Both the position numbers and the translations under genes were made by a program. From NCBI GenBank assembly GCA_945892775.1, contig CAMDDP010000017.1, positions 1-54,813 on the forward strand: a stretch of 54,813 bases of DNA, in the 5' to 3' direction. Shown here one piece after another: positions 8,172 through 17,203 of the stretch; position 1 is the stretch's first letter; each line of letters opens with the position of its first letter. Source of the stretch: Chitinophaga pinensis (GTDB taxonomy: Bacteria > Bacteroidota > Bacteroidia > Chitinophagales > UBA10324). The notes under the pieces were generated by a model. It was not told the DNA's origin. It saw nothing but the letters and a program-made list of their open reading frames with translations, and did not search any database.

Positions 8172-8615
8172 CTAAAGATTCACCTCAATCGGAATTTTCT
8201 TCACACGATGTTCGTGTCGGCCACCTTCAAAATTGGTAGCAAGAAAAGTATTTACTAATTGTTTTGCCTGTTCTATAGAAGTGTACCGGGCAGGAATGCA
8301 AATCACATTCGCATCATTGTGTTGCCGTGCGAGTTCTGCAATTTCTTTCATCCAGCACAATGCTGCGCGAATAGACTGGTGTTTGTTGGCAGTAATGCAT
8401 ACTCCGTTCGCTGAACCACAAATCAAAACTCCAACATCTGCCTTTGCATGTTCAATTGCATTGCACACGGGGTGCACAAAATCAGGGTAGTCAACAGAAG
8501 CCAGAGAGTTAGTTCCAAAATCATGAACATGATATCCGGCATCAGACAACATTTTTTTTAAGGCTTCTTTATATTCAAATCCTGCATGGTCGCAACCAAT
8601 AGCAATTTTTTTCAT
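8172..8615 (-). CDS. rpiB: Ribose 5-phosphate isomerase B
   Basis: A 147-residue cytosolic enzyme that interconverts ribose 5-phosphate and ribulose 5-phosphate in the non-oxidative pentose phosphate pathway. The N-terminus KKIAIGCDHAGFEYKEALKK is the RpiB/LacAB signature, with the substrate-binding Asp-His pair. The active-site Cys is in GVLICGSANGVCITANKH, where the usual GTGxGxxIxANK loop has Ser-Ala in place of Thr-Gly. The HNDANVICIPAR segment supplies the conserved Arg region, and the C-terminal EGGRHEHRVKKI is also typical. Length matches the family. Its convergent partner is the TPM operon. Relatives that act on allose 6-phosphate exist, but no allose genes are nearby. Confidence 0.94.
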   Translation of the reverse strand: MKKIAIGCDHAGFEYKEALKKMLSDAGYHVHDFGTNSLASVDYPDFVHPVCNAIEHAKADVGVLICGSANGVCITANKHQSIRAALCWMKEIAELARQHNDANVICIPARYTSIEQAKQLVNTFLATNFEGGRHEHRVKKIPIEVNL

Positions 8616-8654
8616 TTCAAAATTTTTTATGAATGCAAAATAGTAAAGCGAAAT

Positions 8655-10469
8655 TTAATTCACCTTATCTCCTCTTAAATCACGAAATCTTTTTCTTGCT
8701 TCAACCACATAAATACTTCCGGGATACTTGGTCATTATGGTTTTATATAATTCCATTGCAACTTCTTTGTTGTTGATGTATTTCTCCTGCAATTCAGCCA
8801 ACTTAAAAATTGCATCATCGCCAAGTAAATCTGTGGAATAAGATTCATCAAGTGATTGAAACATTTTTGCCGCCTCTTCAAACTGCCTTTGTTGTAAATA
8901 AATTCTTGCCTTCGCAAAAAGAATATCATCCTGCAATGAAGTTTCAGGAAATTTTATTGCTAAAGAATCAAGAGCTGTTATCGCTTCTCTATTTTTATTC
9001 TGATAAATCATTAAATCGGCACGCGCATAAAAACTCATGGCATCGTAGGAGGTATCCAATCCTGTATTATCCTGTATGAAAACAGAAAGTGCAATGGCAT
9101 CATTTGAAATTAATTCTGATGTGGATCCCTTCAAAACATCAAGTTGTGCTTTAGCCCAGTCAAAATCTCCAGTATAATAACTCGCTTTCGAATTTAAGAA
9201 TCTTGCCTGTTCTCCCAATTCGTCATCTTTAAAATCTTTATCAACCTGACCATACATCAACATCGCATCCCATACTTCATTATCCATCAAATAATAATCA
9301 CCCAAATCTAACTTGCAATAGGCGGTTGACTTATTGCCATTGGTACGAAGCTTTATTGTACTGTTCAGAATGGCAATGGAAGAATCAAGATTGTGTATGT
9401 AACGAGCATACAAATTTGCTAAATCGCGTTGGGTAGCGATAGTTGAAAATCCTCTCCCGAATTCACCAAGATAAATTTCATAACTATTTCGAAGTGTTGT
9501 TAAATCCTGTTCGGTGTAATTATTCGCAATCGTGATTTTTGTTTTCAGCGTCTGTAATAAATTTGTTTTCGCAACCATGTAGTAGCCGCCGGTATTCCCG
9601 TATTCGTCAATGATGTACTGATAACTTTTCACCGCGTCATCATAATACGCTTCGGCAAAAGCCGACTGACCCAATTGAAAAACACGCGCGCCCTGTTCCT
9701 TGTTTCGTTTGTCAAGCGCCTTAACTTGTACCAATGCCCCATCATAATCTTTTCGTTGTACAAACATCCACACCAGCATTTCAGGATACATATTATTGTC
9801 TGGATTTTTTTGAATCCGCCTATAAAGTTGAGTCTGCAACTCAACAACATATTTCTGGTCTTCTAACAATCCCTGTAAATACCCCTGTACATTACTCATA
9901 TCGTAATTAGTATTGTCGAGAATGTCGAGATAAGAACCAATGGTTCCGGTCACATCCCCCTTCTTCATAAATACATTAGCAAGCTCGTAACTGAAAACAG
10001 TATTGCTATTTAATAATTTTCTTCCCTTCTGATAGGTAGCAATCGCCATATCAAACTTCTCTGCGTTTATAAAAAGAATTGCCAGCCCAAGAATTTGAGC
10101 TTCATCAGATGCAAGATTATTAATGGCAGTATTGAATTGCATCATAGCATTTTTTTCATCGCCAATCAATTGATAAATCTGACCAAGATCAATGTTATAA
10201 GAAGCATTTTTTGAATTTCGCTTGATTTGTTTCTTCACTATTTTCACTGCCTCGGCATAATTTTTTTGCGCAACTAGTGTGTTGTGATAGCCCTGGTAGT
10301 AATCATTGTTGTCCGATTTTTTGTTGTATAGTTTTTCGAAAAGCACCTGCGCCTTATCAAAATCTCCCTGTGAATAATAGTACTGCGCAAGATTGGCATC
10401 CTGAATTTCAGTTTGGGCAAACGAAAAAACAGGAATAAGAAGAAGTACAAATAAAATGGTTTGCTTCAT
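8655..10469 (-). CDS. Exported tetratricopeptide-repeat protein
   Basis: A 604-residue protein beginning with a signal peptide (MKQTILFVLLLIPVFSFAQ). Most of the rest is an array of TPR helices with the pattern YYSQGDFDKAQVLFEKLY, YAEAVKIVKKQIKRNSKN and ASYNIDLGQIYQLIGDEKNA; the last repeats are QQRQFEEAAKMFQSLDESY and ELQEKYINNKEVAMELYKTI. TPR scaffolds bind other proteins and are common in the Bacteroidota periplasm. No catalytic domain or C-terminal sorting signal is visible. It lies 39 bases upstream of rpiB on the same strand and 67 bases downstream of the MFS gene. Confidence 0.85.
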   Translation of the reverse strand: MKQTILFVLLLIPVFSFAQTEIQDANLAQYYYSQGDFDKAQVLFEKLYNKKSDNNDYYQGYHNTLVAQKNYAEAVKIVKKQIKRNSKNASYNIDLGQIYQLIGDEKNAMMQFNTAINNLASDEAQILGLAILFINAEKFDMAIATYQKGRKLLNSNTVFSYELANVFMKKGDVTGTIGSYLDILDNTNYDMSNVQGYLQGLLEDQKYVVELQTQLYRRIQKNPDNNMYPEMLVWMFVQRKDYDGALVQVKALDKRNKEQGARVFQLGQSAFAEAYYDDAVKSYQYIIDEYGNTGGYYMVAKTNLLQTLKTKITIANNYTEQDLTTLRNSYEIYLGEFGRGFSTIATQRDLANLYARYIHNLDSSIAILNSTIKLRTNGNKSTAYCKLDLGDYYLMDNEVWDAMLMYGQVDKDFKDDELGEQARFLNSKASYYTGDFDWAKAQLDVLKGSTSELISNDAIALSVFIQDNTGLDTSYDAMSFYARADLMIYQNKNREAITALDSLAIKFPETSLQDDILFAKARIYLQQRQFEEAAKMFQSLDESYSTDLLGDDAIFKLAELQEKYINNKEVAMELYKTIMTKYPGSIYVVEARKRFRDLRGDKVN

Positions 10470-10536
10470 GATTGCAGTTAACGAAGAAATTGTCCGTAGA
10501 TTTTATTTTCCAAATATAGGTTGTGAATTAATGATG

Positions 10537-11739
10537 CTAAATATCACTGCGAACTAATTTTAAATTCTGGGTTGAAAGGTATACAGCTGCAAGAAATGCC
10601 CCCGAAGCTGCAATAATAAAAACCATTGGCGCTCCAAATTGTTGCCAGATAAAACCTGCAGCAACATTGCACAACAAAATGCAGATAGATTGCGCGCCTG
10701 CAAAAAACCCAATGGCCGTTGCAGTTTCACTTTTCGGAACCAAGCTGCTTATGAGCGCTTTAGAAATTCCTTCGGTACTTGCGGCATAGATTCCATAAGC
10801 AAAAAATAGAAAATAATAAATCAGCAGTGAATGGGTAATTGCCATGCCACCATACGCAATACAATAAATTAACAAGCCAAAAATCAGAATAGATTTCAGC
10901 CCGATTTTATCCGCCAATTTTCCAATAGGAAAGGCAATGGCAGCATACACTAAATTATAAAAAATATAAATTGTTAATACTTGTTGATCATTCATTCCAA
11001 CCTGTTTCATCATCAACAATAAAAAAACATCTGAACTATTCACCAACGAGAAAAGAAGTAGGGGCAGAATCAGTTTTTTGTAAGAAGAGGTAGCCGTTTT
11101 CCAATAAAAAAAAATCTGCATTACGCTTGGCTTAGGTTTTAAAATTGCTTTTTGAATTTTCTCTTTCACCAGAAAAGCAATAAGCACACTTAATACTGCA
11201 GGGATAAATGCAATTAGAAAAAGCTCCTGATAGTGTCCTGGAAATTTTAATAGAAATAATAATGCAATCAACGGTCCGACAGCCGCGCCCATTGTATCGA
11301 GGGCGCGATGGAAACCAAATACAGCGCCTTTATTTTCTGGGGTCGATTCATCACTCAACATAGCGTCACGTGCTGCAGTGCGCACGCCTTTTCCGAGCCG
11401 ATCAAAAATTCTTGCCGTGAAAATCCAAGTTGTAAGAGCTGAAAAAGCTAGCATCACCTTTGAAACTGCGCTCAAAAAATATCCAGCCCGAACAAAAGAT
11501 GTTCGATTGCCTAAATGGTCACTTAAATGCCCAAAATATATTTTACTTAACCCGGAAATCGCCTCAGCCACTCCTTCTAATACCCCAATCCAAACCATTG
11601 TAAAACCAATAGTGCCTAAATACAATGGCATTACTGGAAACAACATTTCGCTAGACACATCATTGAGTAAACTCACCAATGAAAGAATCAAGATATTTCG
11701 GGTGATACGGGACAAAATCAATTCGGAATTTCCTTTCAA
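10537..11739 (-). CDS. Major facilitator superfamily transporter
   Basis: A 400-residue inner-membrane protein with about twelve hydrophobic helices in two halves. The MFS loop signature between helices 2 and 3 is IYFGHLSDHLGNRTSFVRAG, with a related copy in the second half at FPIGKLADKIGLKSILIFG. The opening LLNDVSSEMLFPVMPLYL and FDRLGKGVRTAARDAML mark a subgroup often annotated only as MFS transporter. The substrate is unknown. The gene is divergent from the S46 peptidase gene, with starts 52 bases apart, so the two share a small promoter region. Confidence 0.85.
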   Translation of the reverse strand: MKGNSELILSRITRNILILSLVSLLNDVSSEMLFPVMPLYLGTIGFTMVWIGVLEGVAEAISGLSKIYFGHLSDHLGNRTSFVRAGYFLSAVSKVMLAFSALTTWIFTARIFDRLGKGVRTAARDAMLSDESTPENKGAVFGFHRALDTMGAAVGPLIALLFLLKFPGHYQELFLIAFIPAVLSVLIAFLVKEKIQKAILKPKPSVMQIFFYWKTATSSYKKLILPLLLFSLVNSSDVFLLLMMKQVGMNDQQVLTIYIFYNLVYAAIAFPIGKLADKIGLKSILIFGLLIYCIAYGGMAITHSLLIYYFLFFAYGIYAASTEGISKALISSLVPKSETATAIGFFAGAQSICILLCNVAAGFIWQQFGAPMVFIIAASGAFLAAVYLSTQNLKLVRSDI

Positions 11740-11763
11740 AAGTAATCTGTATGGTTACATTTG
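11734..11763 (+). promoter_or_regulatory. Bacteroidota-type promoter for the S46 peptidase
   Basis: TTTC (11734-11737) and TACATTTG (11756-11763) are separated by 18 bases, close to the Bacteroidota TTTG/TAnnTTTG promoter. It ends 27 bases before the peptidase ATG and overlaps the first codons of the divergent MFS gene. Confidence 0.5.
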
Positions 11764-11790
11764 CGCCACTCTAAAAAAGATAAAACACAA

Positions 11791-13953
11791 ATGAAGAAAA
11801 CCATTCTTACTCTCCTTATTTTTCTTGGTATATCACCTGCCTTCCTTCGTGCTGATGAAGGAATGTGGCTACTTTCAATGGTGAAACAATACAATATTGA
11901 AACCATGCACCTGCTCGGTTTGAAATTATCAGCCGATGATATTTACAACGAATCTGCCCCTTCATTAAAAGATGCCATCGTTTGGTTCAATGGAGGATGC
12001 ACCGGAGAAATAGTTTCTGCCGATGGATTAGTTCTTACAAATCACCATTGTGGTTATGGCTCAATAACTGATCATAGCACAGTTGAACATGATTTTATTA
12101 CTGATGGGTTTTGGTCAGCAACTCGTAAAGATGAATTGCCAAACCCCGACATGTTTGTTTCCATTTTAGTAAGAATGGAAAATGTAACTGATAAAGTTAT
12201 GGCCGCTATAAAAGGGTTGGATGGCCAAGCGCGTGAAATAGCGGCGGCAAAAGCGGGAAAAGAAATTTCTGCAAAAGCAATTGAAGGAACACAATACAAT
12301 GCCGATGTAAAAGAAATGTATCGTGGTTCTGAATATTATCTTTTCGTGTTCGAAACATTTAAAGACATTCGTTTGGTAGGAGCTCCGCCATCATCAATTG
12401 GAAAATTCGGTGGTGATACTGACAACTGGATGTGGCCCCGCCACACGGGAGATTTTAGTCTCTTCCGCATTTACGCTAATAAAGACAACAAACCTGCTGA
12501 ATATAGTGCTGACAATGTTCCATATCACCCAAAGAAATATTTAAATATATCATTGAAAGGATATACTAAAAATGACTTTGCAATGATTGTTGGATTTCCG
12601 GGGCGCACCAATCGTTACCTTAGCAGTTATGCAATCGATTTGACTTTGAAAGAAACCTATCCGGCTTTAGTAGGTATGTGGGAAGAGAAACTTGCAATCA
12701 TGAAAAAATACATGGATGCTGATGATAGAATCAGAATTCAACTTGCCAGTGAATATGCAAGTGTTGCAAATGTTTGGAAACTATATAAAGGTCAAATAGG
12801 ATTTGCTATTTCTGATCCATTATTTACAAAAAAACAAAAAGAAGAAATTGTATTTACAAATTGGATTAATACGCTTACAAACGATAGTTTGAAAAATGTT
12901 TACAGCAAAGTATTACCTGGGTTAAGGAAAAAATACGAGGAGTTTCGTCCAAATAATTTACCAAGTATTTACGGAAATAATTTGCTGTCAGTTGGAGTAG
13001 CAGGATTTGCTAATCGTTTCACGGAACTTTATAATATACTGACAACTATACCAACTGACGCAACTAAAAGAGATGAGCTGATTGCCAAGTTAAAAAACAA
13101 TACGGTTGATCAGTTCACAAATTATTTTGCTCCTGTTGATCAAGAAGTGTTAGTCGCCTATCTCAATGCTTTCAGTAAGGGCGTTCCTGCCGAAAGACAA
13201 GGAACTTTTATTTCTGATATCTCTGAAAGATACAAAGCAGTAACCTTAGATGAATCATTTAAGAAATACGCAGCCGATATTTTCACAAAAAGTATTTTTG
13301 TTTCTGCTAATAAAGTGAATGCATTTTTAGCTAAACCATCTTCTAAAATTTTAGAAAAAGATCCTGGGTTTTTATTCGCTAAAAAAGTTATGGTTTTTAC
13401 AGCCCAATTCCCATCATCCCAATCATTGGTTGGCGCGGTGAGAGCTGATAACCGTAGTTACATCCAAGGGATGCGGATGATGAACAACAACATGTCATAT
13501 TATCCAGATGCAAATAGTACTATCCGATTGACTTACGGTAAAGTAATGGATTACAACCCGCGCGATGCTGTTCATTACAACTGGTATTCTACACTCACCG
13601 GTATAATGCAAAAGGAAGATCCTAAAAATGATGAATTCATAGTGCCACAAAAACTGAAAGACCTTTATACTAAAAAAGATTTCGGACCTTATTCATTAAA
13701 TGGCGATGTTCCGGTAGCATTCTTAACCGATAACGATATTACTGGCGGAAACAGTGGCAGTCCCGTGCTAAATGCCAATGGTGAATTACTTGGACTTGCA
13801 TTTGATGGAAATTCTGAAGCAATGACAGGCGACTTTGAATTCGACCCGATTTTAAAACGCACCATTTCAGTTGACATCCGCTACGTTATGTTTATCATTG
13901 ATAAATATGCAGGCGCTCAACGATTAGTTAACGAGATGACAATTGTTAAATAG
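11791..13953 (+). CDS. S46-family dipeptidyl-peptidase (DPP7/DPP11 family, DPP7-like S1 residue)
   Basis: A 720-residue exported serine exopeptidase that removes N-terminal dipeptides from oligopeptides in the periplasm. A signal peptide (about residues 1-21) precedes the chymotrypsin-fold catalytic domain. His86 lies in VLTNHHCGYG, the likely Asp221 in MWPRHTGDFSLFR, and Ser655 in GGNSGSPVL; the helical domain unique to S46 lies between the Asp and the Ser. Residue 673, 18 after the catalytic Ser, is Gly (AFDGNSEA). In the Porphyromonas enzymes Arg here defines acidic-specific DPP11 and Gly defines hydrophobic-specific DPP7, so DPP7-like specificity is inferred. A frame opening at 11761 is rejected because ATG 11791 starts the signal peptide. 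Confidence 0.95.
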   Translation: MKKTILTLLIFLGISPAFLRADEGMWLLSMVKQYNIETMHLLGLKLSADDIYNESAPSLKDAIVWFNGGCTGEIVSADGLVLTNHHCGYGSITDHSTVEHDFITDGFWSATRKDELPNPDMFVSILVRMENVTDKVMAAIKGLDGQAREIAAAKAGKEISAKAIEGTQYNADVKEMYRGSEYYLFVFETFKDIRLVGAPPSSIGKFGGDTDNWMWPRHTGDFSLFRIYANKDNKPAEYSADNVPYHPKKYLNISLKGYTKNDFAMIVGFPGRTNRYLSSYAIDLTLKETYPALVGMWEEKLAIMKKYMDADDRIRIQLASEYASVANVWKLYKGQIGFAISDPLFTKKQKEEIVFTNWINTLTNDSLKNVYSKVLPGLRKKYEEFRPNNLPSIYGNNLLSVGVAGFANRFTELYNILTTIPTDATKRDELIAKLKNNTVDQFTNYFAPVDQEVLVAYLNAFSKGVPAERQGTFISDISERYKAVTLDESFKKYAADIFTKSIFVSANKVNAFLAKPSSKILEKDPGFLFAKKVMVFTAQFPSSQSLVGAVRADNRSYIQGMRMMNNNMSYYPDANSTIRLTYGKVMDYNPRDAVHYNWYSTLTGIMQKEDPKNDEFIVPQKLKDLYTKKDFGPYSLNGDVPVAFLTDNDITGGNSGSPVLNANGELLGLAFDGNSEAMTGDFEFDPILKRTISVDIRYVMFIIDKYAGAQRLVNEMTIVK

Positions 13954-13988
13954 TTTTCTAAATGTGATTTATTTCTTAAATCAAAATG

Positions 13989-14039
13989 TAAGAAATAAAA
14001 AAGGTGTCTTAAATTTTAAGACACCTTTTTTATTTCTTA
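13989..14039. terminator. Bidirectional intrinsic terminator (near-perfect 25-bp inverted repeat)
   Basis: Two arms of about 25 bases mirror each other, with core AAGGTGTCTTA pairing with TAAGACACCTT and A/T-rich outer arms giving a T-run in both directions. It lies between the convergent S46 peptidase and deiminase genes and can end both transcripts. Confidence 0.9.
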
Positions 14040-14052
14040 TCTGCTCTGAATT

Positions 14053-15822
14053 TTATTTTGCTACCACTAATTTTCTAACAATTATAGTGTTTCCACTTTG
14101 AAACCGAACGGCGTAAATACCAGCAGTTAATGCCGAAGTTGAAAGCTGAAAAGTATAAGTACCGGCATCAATATTTTTTTCATTGAGTGTAAAAATTTCT
14201 TTTCCACTGAGGTCAAACAACTGAATATTTACATTTTCAGTCATTGGCAAATAATAACCAAGAGTTACAAACTCATTCGAAGGATTTGGATACGGCTCAA
14301 AAAATTTCGAACTATTTCCAATGGTAACAATTCCAACATCGCCTAAAATTCTAAACTCATAAACCCCCGCAGGAGCCACTAATGGTTTTGATACTGTGCG
14401 ACCACTAACACTATTTGCTTGAATGTAATACCAGATTTTTGCCCCTGCATTCTGCGCTGGAATATTTGCTATAAAAGTATCATTCATGGCAACTGTCATA
14501 TTAAGCATGCTGTAACCAAGGGTGGTATCAATACTCCAAAAAACTTTTGCGGTATTGACTCCGCTTGTTGTTTTAATGTAAGCTTTTATTTCGTAAGGAT
14601 TTACGGTTTCATAAGTATTAAGTAAGTGCGCGTGCGAAATAAATATCGGGTCAGCCACACCAATTTCGTGAGTGATGCAATGCAGTGCACCGCTATAACC
14701 AATAATATTATTGCAGTTAATCATATGCACATTATACCCCGGCATACTTTCTTCCCATATGCGAAGTGCCGTAGTATCATACTCTTCATAATAACTTGGA
14801 ACAAGAATCAGATTGTTTAAAATAAGTGCATTGGTATAAGTAAGATAATCGCCATTACCCCAATTGCCTCCTGGATAATCACCATTCGTTTGCGGTGGTT
14901 GTGGAATGCGAATTACTTTGTAGGGGCGGTCGTAACAATCCATAAAATTAGTAGTCACATAATTCAAATTAGTTTCTATTTGTGGGCCATCAGCAACTCC
15001 TGTTGGATATTCACCCATCAGCAACGTTTCTTCATCCAATAATTTCATGTGCATGTCAATGTGATGAATACCATCGTAAGGCAATGTTTCCATTTTGATG
15101 TAGCGTATAATTCCCATGAAATGTTTTTCAATTGAATCAACATCTGCTTCTGAAAGATTTTGGCTCCAACCTCCTCCGGCACCATTTTCATCTAAAACTA
15201 ATTTGGAAGAGAAAGCGGTTCCGTGACCATCAGCCATCCAGTTTCCACCTGTATGCACAAGTTTGTGAGGAGCAATAGTGGTGCTGTAAACTGGTATGCC
15301 CATTGATTGGGCAAGATTCACGGGCTGTGCGTCATCATCTGGTCGGTTGGTACGATTGTATTTCCAATCAACTAATGAAAGATTGCTTACTTCGTTTTCA
15401 TAAATACTATTGGGGCCATAATCACGAGCCCAAATAGTATTAGTATTCACCTCAAAACATTTAATATTTATTAATGAAACTCCCTGACTCGTTAAATAGC
15501 TTCTTGTTGCATTGGAATCATCAGTAGCGATGTACACGATTCCAACTTCCTGAGCATAGTCAACAATTTGAGCAAGAATAGGAAGCTGACCACTTGCCCC
15601 TTGAGTATAAGTTTCCCAACAAATAAATACCCCCTGCATTTCTTCAAACTGCCCAGGTGTTCTGACAGCAACAGTTGGTGGAGTTGTATATTGCATAAAA
15701 CTTTTCACCTGCAAAAATCCAGGTGCAGCAGCAACTTCTGACGGCGTCAATACATGCACTGATTGAGCAAAAGTAAATTGTGATAATGCAAGAAGTAAAA
15801 GGGTTGAAATGTTTTTATTCAT
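14053..15822 (-). CDS. Exported agmatine/peptidylarginine deiminase-like protein with T9SS C-terminal domain
   Basis: A 589-residue secreted protein. A signal peptide (residues 1-20) is followed by a guanidino-modifying fold of the Porphyromonas-type deiminase family (about 50-395), an Ig-like segment, and a T9SS type A sorting domain from about residue 505 (FFEPYPNPSNEFVTLGYY to the end). Candidate catalytic residues are Asp134 (WARDYGP), His254 and Asp256 (HHIDMH), Asn331 (TNALILNN) and Cys382 (GALHCITHEI). Cytosolic agmatine deiminases are about 365 residues and lack signal and sorting domains. This layout is closer to the P. gingivalis peptidylarginine deiminase. Whether it acts on peptidyl-arginine, free arginine or agmatine is open. 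Confidence 0.9.
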   Translation of the reverse strand: MNKNISTLLLLALSQFTFAQSVHVLTPSEVAAAPGFLQVKSFMQYTTPPTVAVRTPGQFEEMQGVFICWETYTQGASGQLPILAQIVDYAQEVGIVYIATDDSNATRSYLTSQGVSLINIKCFEVNTNTIWARDYGPNSIYENEVSNLSLVDWKYNRTNRPDDDAQPVNLAQSMGIPVYSTTIAPHKLVHTGGNWMADGHGTAFSSKLVLDENGAGGGWSQNLSEADVDSIEKHFMGIIRYIKMETLPYDGIHHIDMHMKLLDEETLLMGEYPTGVADGPQIETNLNYVTTNFMDCYDRPYKVIRIPQPPQTNGDYPGGNWGNGDYLTYTNALILNNLILVPSYYEEYDTTALRIWEESMPGYNVHMINCNNIIGYSGALHCITHEIGVADPIFISHAHLLNTYETVNPYEIKAYIKTTSGVNTAKVFWSIDTTLGYSMLNMTVAMNDTFIANIPAQNAGAKIWYYIQANSVSGRTVSKPLVAPAGVYEFRILGDVGIVTIGNSSKFFEPYPNPSNEFVTLGYYLPMTENVNIQLFDLSGKEIFTLNEKNIDAGTYTFQLSTSALTAGIYAVRFQSGNTIIVRKLVVAK

Positions 15823-15871
15823 TGACAGAAATTGTATTAATTCAAAGGTGTGATTTAAAGTAAAACAAGAA

Positions 15872-17113
15872 TTATTTTTTTATCGAATAGTAATAAAGAG
15901 TTGAACAATTTTCTTTATGAAAAATACTCCTTGCCTCATCTTGAATTTCTGAAGCAGTAACTTTTCCATACAAGCTTTTTTCTGTATTCACCAAATCGGC
16001 ATCGCCCAACAATTCAGCATAAGCCAAACTCATTGCCTTGTGTAACACTTCCATTTCAGCAAATTCAATTTGCGATTCAACCCTATTTTTCACCTTCTCT
16101 AATTCAATGGCATCTATGCCTTTTTCTATCAGAAGATTTATTTCTTTTAGCATAGCCGCCTCAGCATCTTCCATTTTTACACCCGTTACTATTTTTCCTT
16201 CAAATACAAAAAGGCCGGGGTCAATACTTCCAGTAATATAGGCGCTAACCTCACTGAATATATTTTTTTCTTTCACCAAACTTTGATAGAGTCGCGAAGA
16301 TTTTCCAGCTGATAAAACATCACTCAACAAGTCAACCGGATAATATCTTTTATCTAGTCTTCCTGGCATATGATAAACTTTATACAGGGCATCAAGTGGA
16401 ACATCAGCATGCACTTCCATTTTTCTTTCGGTCGTTTGAGTAGGCTCAACAGGAATATTTTTTTCTATTGAAATATTAGATGCAATACTTCCAAAATATT
16501 TTTCTGCCAATCGTTTTACCTCACTCACTTCCACATTTCCGGCAACAACAAGAATGGCATTGTTAGGTCGATAGTTTTTGAAGAAGAACTCTTTTACATC
16601 ATCAATTGTTGCATTCTCAATATGTGAAAGTTCTTTTCCAATTGTTGGCCACTTATAGGTATGAGTGGTATAGGCAAGTGAACGCAACTTGTGCCATACA
16701 TCACCATAAGGCTGGTTAATGTAATGTTCCTTAAATTCCTCACTCACTACTTTGCGTTGCACTTCCAATGCGCGACCTTCAAAATCTAGTTCAAGCATTC
16801 GGTCACTCTCCAACCAAAAAGCAGTTTCAAGGTTGTGCGAAGGAAGTGTTTCGTAGTAATTAGTAATATCGTTACTAGTAAATGCATTGTTCTCACCCCC
16901 CGCTCTTTGCAACGGCTCATCAAATGACGGAATGTTTTTAGAGCCACCAAACATTAGGTGTTCAAACAAATGAGCAAATCCAGTTTTATCTTCTGTTTCA
17001 TCTCGTGCACCAACATTGTAAAGTAAATTAAAAGCAGCAAGATGAGTAGTGGTATCACGGTGAACCAATACTCGCATTCCATTATCTAATATAAATTTTT
17101 CGTAGAGAATCAT
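15872..17113 (-). CDS. M16-family zinc metallopeptidase (processing peptidase-like)
   Basis: A 413-residue protein, half the size of insulysin, as in the two-subunit or homodimeric M16B enzymes. The inverted zinc motif HxxEH is His48-Leu-Phe-Glu51-His52 in GFAHLFEHLMFGG, and the third zinc ligand is a Glu in KVVSEEFKEH about 76 residues later. The substrate-binding Asn of ENNAFTSNDITNYYE is present, and the inactive-type C-terminal domain begins around DALYKVYHMPGR. No signal peptide is visible, so it is probably cytosolic or periplasm-associated by another route. It lies 49 bases upstream of the deiminase gene on the same strand. Confidence 0.93.
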   Translation of the reverse strand: MILYEKFILDNGMRVLVHRDTTTHLAAFNLLYNVGARDETEDKTGFAHLFEHLMFGGSKNIPSFDEPLQRAGGENNAFTSNDITNYYETLPSHNLETAFWLESDRMLELDFEGRALEVQRKVVSEEFKEHYINQPYGDVWHKLRSLAYTTHTYKWPTIGKELSHIENATIDDVKEFFFKNYRPNNAILVVAGNVEVSEVKRLAEKYFGSIASNISIEKNIPVEPTQTTERKMEVHADVPLDALYKVYHMPGRLDKRYYPVDLLSDVLSAGKSSRLYQSLVKEKNIFSEVSAYITGSIDPGLFVFEGKIVTGVKMEDAEAAMLKEINLLIEKGIDAIELEKVKNRVESQIEFAEMEVLHKAMSLAYAELLGDADLVNTEKSLYGKVTASEIQDEARSIFHKENCSTLYYYSIKK

Positions 17114-17189
17114 TAGGGGCGAAAATAGGATTTAGCAACTAAGTTTTCAGAAAGATGTAGTCCACTGCCAATTGTCAACTCCCAACTTC

Positions 17190-17197
17190 TATTTTTG
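17190..17197 (+). promoter_or_regulatory. Candidate -7 element directly before mqnC
   Basis: TATTTTTG is an exact TAnnTTTG match ending six bases before the mqnC ATG. If used, the transcript would have almost no leader. The nearest TTG upstream is only 15 bases away, short for a -33 element. Confidence 0.3.
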
Positions 17198-17203
17198 CTC
17201 CCA

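Noticed and set aside
11761-11790. N-terminal extension of the S46 peptidase
   Set aside because: The residues are charged and precede a normal signal peptide; the extension also overlaps the promoter -7 element.
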